Source of the DNA: Diabrotica undecimpunctata
Lineage: Eukaryota > Arthropoda > Insecta > Coleoptera > Chrysomelidae
Direction: 5' to 3'
DNA length: 64,000 nt
NCBI RefSeq assembly: GCF_040954645.1
Contig: NC_092804.1
Location: 144,345,108 to 144,409,107 of the forward strand
The notes under the pieces were generated by a model. That model did not search any database. It saw nothing but the letters and a program-made list of their open reading frames with translations, and was not told the origin of the DNA. A program made the position numbers and the translations under genes. Within the stretch, counting starts at the first letter, position 1. Each line of letters begins with the position of its first letter. Positions 29,801 to 41,800 of the stretch are shown here, piece after piece.

Positions 29801-32800
29801 TTGAGGGAAGTTGCACTATTTCTTAAACAAAAGGAAACCTCTGAGTCCATATTCAAATTTCTCTCCTCTTCTGAAATCCAATGGAAATTTATTGTAGCCC
29901 ATTCTCCGCATCATGGTGGAATTTGGGAGGCAGCCATAAAAAGTGCCAAATATCACATTTTAAGGCTTTTAGGCAATACCACTTTAACTTTTGAAGCCTT
30001 TAGCACAGTTCTCGCACAAATAGAAGCAGTACTAAACTCACGCCCTCTTTGTGCTATGTCAAATAATCCAAATGACTTTAACACATTGTCTCCAGGACAT
30101 TTCCTAATAGGAAAACCAATTACGTCATTTCCTGAAGAGACAGTGACGGAAATACCTGACAATAAATTAACAATTTGGCAAAACTACATGAAGATTCAGC
30201 AATCATTTGCCAAACGCTGGAAAATTGATTACCTTAATCAACTTCAGAATCGCCCCAAGTGGTTAACACCACAGAAGAATCTTGAAGTTAACGACTTAGT
30301 TCTATTAAAGGAAGATAAAGTTCCACCCCTACACTGGCCATTGGCAAGAATTGTTGAATTGTTTACTGGTAAGGACGATAAGGTCCGTAGTGTTAAAATA
30401 AAGACTAGAGATGGATATTTTAACAGACCCATTACAAAACTCTGTCCTCTTCCTGTGGACAAAGTAGAAAATTAAAATTTTAAATTTTGTCACATTTATA
30501 TGTATTACTCTAGTTTAGGAATAGTTATTTCTTAAATTACATTTAAGTTTGCTTACTTTCTCAAATCACTCTTTCTTTCGTTTTGAAGTAAATACTTCAA
30601 CGCGGGCAGTCTATGTTCCAGAAATGAACATATCATTTTAAAACACAAAATAAAAATATAGTTCTTTACACTTTTCTTAGTGTAGAATAAGTAAAATATT
30701 CACTAATATCAAGTTTGCTAGCCGACTTAACGGCGCCACAGCCTCTTAAATAGTTTTCACACCTAAATACAAGAGGGGTAATCTACACTTTTACGCACCA
30801 AATTTTATTTTATTAGTTAGTTCTCACTCACACGCCCTTGAGGCAACACTCTCAATTCATATATAAAATATTTCTCTACGCCGAAATCGGGCATTTTTTA
30901 TTTTTCTCATAAATACGGTTTTCTATTTTACGTGTGATAAAGAAAGAATTATTTGATATTGTATTGTCAGCTACGGTCGTTTTGAACCTCATTACTCTAA
31001 AAATAGTTAATTATAAGTCGATAAACTTAAAGTGCTTTTATTTCTCTGGAGCAATATTTGCTCATATTAACAATCCTTATCCTTCAACGGTCACTGAAGA
31101 ACCAAACCTATGGAGATACATCCATTCACAAGTCCTTTGAAGTAAGGCTTGGAATCAAAAGATTTCCAACTCTCGAAGATAGGGAGCCAGTCACAAGGCT
31201 CCACTCAAGATCCTTAAGCTCCTGTGCGTTGTTAGGAGGAGGTGTATGGGTTTGAATACGTTTTTTCAAATCGTCCGAGATATTTTCGATGGGATTCAGG
31301 TCCGGAGACCTAGCTGGCCAGGGTAACCTCGTAATTCCAACCTCGTCCAAGTATTGCATACTGACCCTGGCAACGTGCGGACGCCCTTTGTCCTGCATAA
31401 AAACGGCGTCTTCTCCAAGACCTGCCATGGTGGGCTTAACATGTTCTTCCAGAATCTCCGTAATGTACCTTCGTGCAGTTAAGGACCCATTTTCGAAGAA
31501 GGATAATTCTGTGCGAAAGTAGGAAGATACACCTCTCCAAGCCATGAGCGAGCCTCCAATAAAAGGCATTCTTGGAGCAATGCAAGCTTGTGAAAATCGT
31601 TCACTGGTTCTCCTCCAAACTCTTACACGTCCATCGGATCCAGTTAGGAAGAAACGGGATTCATTTGAGAATAACACTTTGCTATAATCATTAATTCTCC
31701 AATGCGCGTATTGTCGAGCAACAGCTAGTCGTGCAACTAGATGCGCACGGCGAAGTGGCGGTCCTGTAGCCATTACCCGAGAAGATAGTCCAGAAGAACG
31801 AAGTCTTCTGACTGTTGCAACGCTAACATTGCAATTTCGTACTTCCTGTAGACGATTTCGATGCATAACCGCAGTTGAGGTCCGGTTTCGTAAAGCCTGA
31901 AACACAAGGAAACGGTCATCTCGTGCCGTGGTCGTTCTTCTTCGTCTAGAGCCAGGTCGTCTGGTTAGCAAACCCGTCTCCTGAAAGCGTTGAAGCACTC
32001 GTTGAACCATAGAAAGGCTTACGCCAACAGTTCTTGCAACCTGCCGTTGAGTGTGACCGTCTTCCACAAGTGCAACAATTCGTGCCGTTTCAACAACAGG
32101 CATTTTTGGCAAAAAAACGCTAATAATAGCTCTATAAACACTAATGGTGGCAATAATAAACGTTTGTTTGTTGCGTTTGAACAGAAAGTCTAAGCACAAA
32201 TGAGACATTTAACACAAGCGGCAGTTACAGGTACCGTTCATTTTGGGAAGTGTATAGTTTTCCGCGAAATCGGCATTATTGGAATTCTTTGTTACAAAGG
32301 AAATCTCTAAGCCGACAACAATTCTCAGAAACATGCATTAGTTTGTATTTGTGTTATTATTATTTACGATAAAGCTCGTTAAAAATGAAATAACGGTGAT
32401 TTTTAAGGTGACTCGGAATTTATGATCGCGAGTGTATAAACAATAAAATCTAATGGCCAAGTATTCATAAATCAAATAATATATTTATACAAGAGCAAAA
32501 ATCCGACATATACGAGTATTATATACATTTATAAAAGTAACTGCTGAATTAGGATTCAAAAGCGCATACTGTTCATATTGTTATTCAAACCAGCAATGAA
32601 ACATGCAAAATGGTACAAAAATATTTATCGGTTTGTTTTGTATTGTTAGTGGTGACCAAATTGACAGGCAACTCACTCGGCTTCGATCTTGTAGGTAGAT
32701 AGCCAAAGACACATTGGTGAAAAGGCTGGTGTCCGTTTCAGAACCTCTTTCACCACAAATATTACATAAAATAGAAAACATCAAATTTTCCTATAATAAG

Positions 32801-35800
32801 ATATGCATTGTACTAATTATTTCATATTTGTTTTTATATTTTATAGGTATGTTAAAAACTAAATATGTTCTTACTTAATTGACTTAGTTCTTCATACGCT
32901 TTTGGTCCACTAACTCCTAAATCTCTTTTAAGGTCTAATTTATATTCCCAGACACCAGGATGATCATCAGATTGGTAAAGAGTATCAATAGGAACATCTC
33001 GTCTTCCTCCTCCTCTGGAATCTACAGATGTGCTAATCTCCACTACGCTATTTTCAAGAATTTGTTTTGATAGAGGTGAACCGTCATGATATGAAGCAGT
33101 AATCTAAAATAATAGAAATGCATTAAAATATACATACGATATTTTTATAGCTTTACGTATATACTAGCATTTAATATAAAATTTTTCATAAATAAAGTAC
33201 GAAAACTTCAGACACAAAGAAAAGTGTAACGGACAATTTAAAATTTGATAAAAAATTTAAGAAGTCTTGATACGCATTGAGAAGTAAAAACAACAATAAT
33301 TAAAATGATCGACAGACATTAGATACATCTTGTGGAGAAATGTGAGACAAAGATCCTTATACATTAGGACAGAAGTACTAAAGAAAGGATAAACAATAAA
33401 GAATGAGAGCCAACCATAGCATTAGATATTGATACGATACGAAATAAAACGATAAGAATACAATATTTCGATAATATTTAAAAAAAATCTGAAACGAAAG
33501 AATAAATAATTGGCATTTGTCGAAACACCGATACAAAGAGAAAAAACAAGATGAATGTACTGTGTAACGTTATAAACGTCACATCTTTATTAATTTATAT
33601 TTAAATAATTATTTTATTTTAATTTCTTTATTAATATATTAATTCCTTTATCTTTAGATTCTTTTTTACTATTTTTTATTAAAAAAGTAGTTGGCTCCCA
33701 CTATCTTTCTTTTCTTTCTCTTTCTGTCCCGTAGAATAAATATTCGCCCTGTCTCTATTTCTGTCCGGCAGAATAAATATTGGCTATTTCTCTTTCTTTC
33801 CGGTAGAATAAATATTTGCCTTCTCTCTCTCTGTCCGGTAGACTAAATATTCTGTTCTATGTTGACAGAAAAGCTAATTTCATCATAGGCATACGTCCTA
33901 TGTCATGTGTGCAAACTTCATTTTAGTTTCCCTACTTTCTGTCAATCAACTTTTCTAAACGTGGTGGGATTATTTTTTGTGAATAATCAAAATTTATAAA
34001 AAAAGGTAGGAATTATTATAAGGTTCATTTTATGGTCTGCAGAATTCTCTTGGGGTGAGTACTTTCATTGTAATCTATATTCTATAATTCTGACAGCATT
34101 TTCAATATTCATAACCTTACTTCTTTCGAAGCCACGTTTTTCAATTTTGTGCAGTAGGAATCGTAACAAAATTTAACTAAGATAAGATAATACACTCTAG
34201 AGTACACAGAAAACTAGAAATGGACATCAATAATACCCAGTTTGGATTCCGAAATGGACTTGGAACAAGAGAGGCGTTGTTTGCACTGAACGTTATGTCT
34301 CAAAGATGTCTTGACATAAATCAAGATGTATTCATGTGTTTCATAGATTACAACAAGGCCTTTGATAAAGTGCGGCATGATCACCTAATCAGACTCCTGA
34401 CAGAAAAGAATTTAGATAAACGTGACATCCGACTAATAGCAAATATGTACTACAATCAGAAAGCAGTAGTGAGAGTAGAGAATAATACTACTGAAGAAAT
34501 TGAAATAAAGCGAGGTGTGAGACAAGGGTGTATACTGTCACCAACCCTGTTTAATCTCTATTCCGAAGACGTAATGAATAGAACACTCTGAGCAATCCGT
34601 AGGTATTAAAATAAATGGTGTTAGATTAAACAATCTGAGATTTGCCGAGGACACCGTTCTGATCGCAGAAACACTTGAAGAGCTACAGACATTGGTGAAT
34701 AAGATAGCAGACTGCAGCGAAGAATATGACTATCTTTGAACATAAAGAAAACTAAATTTATGGTAATATCGAAATCAACACAAAATGTCCTTTTATAAAT
34801 GAAGACAACGATAGCTCAGCAGAAATCAAAATAAGAATAGAAAAAGCCAGATCCATATTCACTAAAATGAAGAGTGTTCTGCGGAAGAAATTTGAGCCTT
34901 GAAATGAAACTTTGCCTGATGAGATGTTACGTACTTTCTGTGCTGTTCTACGGAATGGAGTCATGGACGTTGAAAAAGATTGATACCAAAAAATTAGAGG
35001 CATTTGAACTGTGGATGTATCGCAGAATCCTGAGAATATCATGGACCGAGAGAGTCACAAATGTCGAGGTCTTGTTAAGAATGAATAAAGAAAAGGAAGT
35101 CATATTTACGATCAAAAAACGAAAACTGCAATTCTTGGGACACATTACAAGAAGCGAAAGATATGAACTGCTTCGAATAATTATGCAAGGGAAAATAGCA
35201 GGAAAAAGGTCCATAGGAAGAAGACGAAACTCCTGGCTAAAGAATCTACGGGAATGGTATAGCTGTACCAGCAACGAATTGTTTCGGTCAGCAGTTTCGA
35301 AAATACGTATAGCCCTGATGATCGCCAACCTTCGGAACGAAGATGGCACTTGAAGAAGAAGAAGGCTGTATTATCACTTTATTGGTATTATTGGAGAACT
35401 TATTGGCTGTATAGAAGACTGTATTGGAGATTTTATGGGAAATTTCTGAATATTGGATGGAATAATATGAAATAACATGATCTGAAGGACCTATCTGCAG
35501 CTTTCAGGAGGGCCTAACCATCTAATTAGGAGGCCACACAATCACCCATCGATGTCATAAATATCGCCAAATTTATTTATTGTAAAGCATTGGCAGGGTT
35601 GATTATTTCTTATTTTTAATAAATATGATTAGTTAAGTAATTGTTTTATTTGCTATCAGCTAAGGATTCATGGTTTAATTCCTACTTTAAGACAAGACGA
35701 ATTCACACTTGAGATACTGAGCTAGCCGAAGCATAGACGATAATCTCCCATGGTTGATTAATGTATTATTTTTATAATAGTATTTCAATTCTCTTTGGTA

Positions 35801-38800
35801 GTCTTGTCGTTAAAACTGAACGGAACGGAAATAAACGTATGAAAAAAACTAACTGTAGACCTCAAAGATAAACTGAGTGGCCCCAGTAATATGCCAAAAT
35901 AATATACTAAATGAAGAGATGTTTATCAATAAATATAAATAATACTTACATAGGTAGTTATGGGCATCCCTGGTTTGAAAACTTGTGGAGATCCACCCAA
36001 AAACTGTAGTTTAATACTGGAGTTGAAAATCCTAGCAGTTGAGAAACCTTCTATTACTTCATCCAAAAATCTATCACCAACTGTAGCAGTGATCACTACT
36101 TCTACACCTTCCAGCGTTGGGACATAATGTAACAATTCTTGAATTGGATATTTGAATTCATAAACTCCTTCGAACTAAAAAACGATTAATTTATTTATCT
36201 TAAATGTGTAAAAGACTTCGTTTTAGTCAGTTAAATTAAAGTTCTTCGTCATGATTTCTTTAAAAATTAATAATATTTGAAAAAATATCAACATGAATAA
36301 AGTCAAAAAAGGTGAAATTATGTATTCCATTAAAACTTATCTATATATCTGTCAAATTCTTGCTGAACAACTTTTAGCGAACTATCATATTAACTAGAAG
36401 CATAACCAATATTTTTAAATGACCTCTCATGCACTTCATATTTGTTACCTCTTTCTTCTTCTAACCTTACCCGAGATACTATTTGTGCTGGTATGTGATT
36501 GTGATTAAAATGATATATATTTTTGTTAACAAAACAAAATATTCAATACCGATCATTTATTAAATGCCACAAGGTATAATTATGCAGGACATACGATTTT
36601 TATATTGTTTTTATCAAAAACTCTCTTCCAAACCACAATAATAATATAACTTGTATTTATTTCGACTATAGTTTCGAGTCAACGTCAGTCGACTTCTATT
36701 ATTCAAATGATGAAAAGATTGCCAATCTGAGTCCATAATTTATAGGAAATGAGTTAATACTCACAATCTTAAGTAGTTTAAATTGTTGTTAAATTGGGCT
36801 AACGGTTTCAAGGATGGGGCATATATTGTAAGCCTTGAAACCGGTAGCCCAAATTTAACAACAATAAAAACTACTTAAGATTGTGAGTATTGACTTATTT
36901 CCTATACATTAGTTCCATTCATCACTTGGTACCTGTAGAGACCTTACCGGTTCTATGGCACACCTCATGCTCCATAGACAGTCTAGAAGCATTGCAACGC
37001 TTAGTAAATAAATTACATCAAGTCAGTATCAAATATGGACTACAAATGAACGTTACGAAAACCAAGTTCATGATTATTTCTAAGCAACATACAGTAGGAA
37101 GGCTAGATATCGAGGGAAAACAAGTAGAAAGAGTGAATAACTACAAATATCCATATGACCAAGGTAGAGAAATAAGGACACGCATTGAAATTGCAAGACA
37201 AGCATTTATAAAAATGAAAACAATGTTTGTCAATCGAGACCTTCCTCTGGATCTGAGGATAAGAGCCTTAAGATGCTACGTGTTCTCTTTGACTTTGTTG
37301 TATGGAATGGAAAGCTGGACACTAAAAGTGGATAATATAAAGAAGTTGGAATCATTTGAGATGTCGTGCTATAGAAGGATTTTGAAAATACCATGGACTC
37401 AACGAGTTACAAACGCAGAAGTGTTAAGAAGGTTACAAAAGGATTGCGAGGTCATAAAGCACATCAAAACAAGAAAGCTGGAATATTTAGGCCACATTAC
37501 CAGAGGTGCGAAATATGAGATATTAAGGCTCATAATGCAAGGTAAAATCAAGGGTAAAAGATCCATAGGAAGACGAAGAATTTCCTGGCTGAGAAACCTA
37601 AGAGAGTGGTATAGTTGCAGCTCAGTAGATCTTTTTAGAGCAGCCGTCAATAAGGTACGGATAGCTGTGATGATAGCCAACCTCCGATAGGGGAAGGAAC
37701 TACAAGAAGATGCTCCAAGATTATATAAGTCTCTGAGGCTTGGTACTACTAATGATTTGTTTTCGCTATTTATGAATGTTTTATTTTACCCATTGAAATG
37801 TAAAGATAAGCTCGTATCCTCCTTTCAGCCATAATTGCAGTTCCTCGCAAGTAGATGGTTTCATCCCATTTATTGGTGTCTGGACTCTACCTTGGGCTCG
37901 ATGTCTATGGTATTGAATTCAAAAAAATCCTCCACTTTCGCGTATCCTACATTTTCTTCTTACTTACGGGTCACCGTACGAAGCCGTAGGTACTTCTCGA
38001 TCTATCTGTGATGGTGCACTTGTGGTTAGAATTTCCACTTATCCCCATTCGAGGACATTTAGGATCGCATAGCAAGTTGGTTGCTTGAATTTGAATGGTT
38101 ATGTTTCTGTGATGGAGAAGGCAAAGAGAAACCAGCTCATTACATTTCACTAGAGAGAGTAATGATGACAAATATATTCAACATAAAAAAGCGAAGATAA
38201 AGAAATCGAGGAATTCTACGCACAAGCAGAGCAATTATGGACGAACATCAAGAAACATGAAGTAATAATAATTATAATAGGAGATATACAAGATTGGAAG
38301 AGGAAGATGTGAGGATCTCATTAGAGAAAACAGATCGAACAGCGTAATGAGAGAGGTAAAATACTAGTTGAATTTGTCCAAGAAACAGAAGTAGTAGTAA
38401 CAAACAGCTTTTATAAAGTACCACTTCGAGTGTATACATGGAAGTCACCACAGGATAGAGACGATAACATAGTAAAAAATCAAATGAAATCGATGACATT
38501 ATTCTTTGAAGAAAATCACGTTAAACGTCCTTACTGAATTTTTTAATACGATCTGGTCTAGTCTGAGGGTCAGCAGCAACCTCTATTTGGAGTCTTACGT
38601 TGCTATGTAGGTTATCTTAGAAATATTCAAATATCACAAAATAATTTTAAATAAAATGTAAGACATATTAAATTTTGTACCATCTAAAGGGTTTTTACCC
38701 AGTTTTACTCATGTGCACCAAGTAACAAAACACTGATGATAGGCTTTTTAGTCCGAAAACGTTCGGTGATGTAACCGGAAAGGGATTATAAATATATTTT

Positions 38801-41800
38801 TTTTAATTCTTTATGTTGTTATAATGGTGAGCACTCCTAGCGTAGATAAGTATTTGACAGGTACATTTCAATACGGTATTAAGAAAAATCGTAACAAATA
38901 ATCATAATATGTGAGCCATTGTGGATATCTGTGTTTACCAATGACCACACAAACATAAATATCAAACTTTTGATTAAAAATAATAAGAAAATGTAAATAC
39001 TTACAAACTTCATAGTAGGAATAGGCTCGTAATAGTTGACAGGAGGTTTTATCCAGAACGGCATTTCCTCATCAAACACAAAATATTTTTCCATAATAGG
39101 TCTATTGTAGTTATTACCTTGCTCATCAAAATTATCATAAATAGGCTCATATGGCTGATTGTTGATATCGTATGGTCTATTACGATCATATTGATACTGG
39201 TTTTGATTATTGTAACGGTCGCTCGGCCTGACTCTATGCTTTCGTAAGTTTTGATTCGGATCTATTGGTTTAATGTGTCTAACGGTGGCTTTTAGGGTTA
39301 AATTTCCCCGCACTGGAGCACCACTAGTGTAATTTGCCATGATAATTCCATAAATGAAGGGTTCTGTATTCAAAAAGAATCCTGGCATTGTAATATTGAC
39401 CTGTAATAATAAACAAAAATAAAAAATAAAATTAACAAAAAAATTAATAAATATACCTCAAATCTCGTTTGATAATACTCCTCTACCAAAAAAATAGATT
39501 CTTCAACTTGTCCTTGAGCGATGACCCTAATTTTCCATTCGCCAAATACGGGTTGGTCGGAAAGTTGGTAATCCAAACTAACTGTTCCTAAGTTCGACTG
39601 CCTGGACAGCCACCTCTTCATGATGTATCCATTTGGATCCAACATATAAACATCTACAGCGTCATCGAATGCTTTTAATTCCGTATTGATGGGTATAGTT
39701 CGAAAATGAACTAAAATAAAGATATTGTTAACAAATAATACAGGGCACAAGTAATATAAAATTCTTACAATCTTAAAGTACCACGAAAAAATTACTGTGA
39801 ACAAAAATCAAAGTTAACAAAAACATTACCTGTTTCGCCCTGCATGTAAACTGGTTTATCTAATTGTATAAATATGGTCATGGATCTTTGAGAAAATGTT
39901 AATACTGTTTCGTTAACAAACTGAGCACCTCCTAACACATCATCATATAAACCTTCCACTCTCAATTTGTATTCTCCAGGAGCACTTGTACTTGGAACCT
40001 AAAAAAAAATTTGTATGTATGTCTTAAAGTATAATTACATAAAATTTTAATTAAAGGATATCAATCGTATGATTAATCTTTTGAAGACCTGAAAGATATT
40101 TTCTCGTCTTTTAGACCTTCCTTTTAATAAAACGTTTATTTGTCCTGTTTTCCCAAATGCGCAAAAAAAAAGAACATCTTATAAATAGTAATGTAGTTTG
40201 CCAATCGAGAAAAATTCGAATTTTTAAATTAATTTTAAAATGGACGAATTATATGAGATAAGCTTGCTATGATAAACAAAATATTTACAAGAAGTAAATG
40301 AAAATGGATCTGCACGCTCAGAAAACCAAATATTAATATTACGCAGTAAACCCTAAATTCTTTATCATGCTTTTTCATATTAAAATTATCATGGGGCCTG
40401 AGCTAGACAGACTGCTAACAAGGGACCAAGAAAATTGCAATACGCGGGGTAAGGGCGTATTATACCGTGCTAATGCCTAAATGGAAGGTACGTATCTAAA
40501 ATTAACTGTCTTCTGAAGGCACCAGGGCGCACCATCTTTCATATTACGTTTTATACCTAGATTGGAGGCTCTGTAGATAGCGACCTTTATTTCTTCCATA
40601 AAAATCAGGGGACTCTACAACAACTCAAAAGCTAACTAAATTATTTCCACCAAAAAGGATATCCAGTACACTAAGGAATAGTTACCAGTCCCGTAACATA
40701 CGAACATCGGGAGACCTGATGCGAGGCACACTGCCAAGCAGACTGTGCATATCAGAAGTATTTTCGACAAGATAATTCTAAAAAGAGTACAACTGCAATT
40801 TTCTCCCAAAAGATGGTGAAGATGGACTAGATAAATCGATCCGTACTGGTAACAACCTTTTTTATTTAAACGCTTTTAACAAAGTCGCTCTTTCCCACCG
40901 TCAGTGTATGATGGAAAGTGTGATGGAGTTAATGTGTGCTTTTAATATCAAAAAGAAGTTTCTTGAAGAAAAAACGGCGCGTAAAGTTGTTGAAGCGGCT
41001 GAAGAACTGCCTAAATGCAAATGTGGGCTTGTGTTCTTTCCAGAAACAGTGATCATCTGAAGGTAAGGCTGCCCGCTTGATAATCCTGGGCTACAAGCTC
41101 AGGATTATCAAGAGGGCAGTCCCATTTTAGTTTACATTTTAGTGTTAGAGGTGAAAAGGAGTTCGATATAAAATTAAAATGGAAAGAAATCTACGAAGGC
41201 TGTAGACATTAACGAACTAAAGCTTGCGACAATCACTTCTACACAGGAGAGCACAGGGGAACTCATGAACCCAGATAAAAGGTTACAGGGGCAACAATTA
41301 GGGGAATACTATATACTTAAATTGGAACCGGCACCCTTTGTAAATCTGGCCAGCCAACCAGAAAAAATCCTTGAAGCCTCCATAAGAAAGTTGCTGGCTT
41401 TAATCTAGAGCGCAGGACTTCTTGGTTGAGTTTAATGTAAGGACAGGATTTGGTACAAACTTGTCACGACTAAGTGCCAGACACAATTAGTGCTTTGTAT
41501 GAGGTAAGACGAAAAAATACATTAAAGTCAAGAGGTTATGGAAAAGACGTATTAAAGTTCAACATGTTAGGAAAGGAGAAGGACCAATAAACAAATGAAG
41601 AACGAGATACAGATAGAGATAGAAAGAGAAATCTTGAAATATTAGCACAATGTACCATACAGACAGGACATAAATATTAGATTTATCAGTATCTACAAGT
41701 ACCATGAATTACCGTGACAGAAACGCGAAAGAGTTCTATGCTCCACAAGAAGTAATATGATGAAGAAGCTTGGACAACAGCGGACCACTATAAGGTACTG

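Larger units (their letters stand above)
23812..31207 (+). mobile_element. BEL/Pao LTR retrotransposon, complete
   Basis: 7.4 kb: 5' LTR 23812-24406, primer-binding site about 24411, one uninterrupted polyprotein ORF 24989-30475, 3' LTR 30614-31207. The target duplication AGATC is at 23807-23811 and 31208-31212. It is inserted inside a Tc1-like transposase gene within Mcr intron 7, on the strand opposite to Mcr. Both LTRs start TGTTCCA and end CA. By eye they are identical over about 550 bases, which suggests recent insertion. Confidence 0.96.

Noticed and set aside
25144..30462. Minus-strand and out-of-frame frames inside the BEL/Pao ORF
   Set aside because: Shadows of the polyprotein with no recognisable domains.
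24132..31255. Identical short frames at 24132-24338 and 30934-31140
   Set aside because: They are the same segment of the two BEL/Pao LTRs, not genes.
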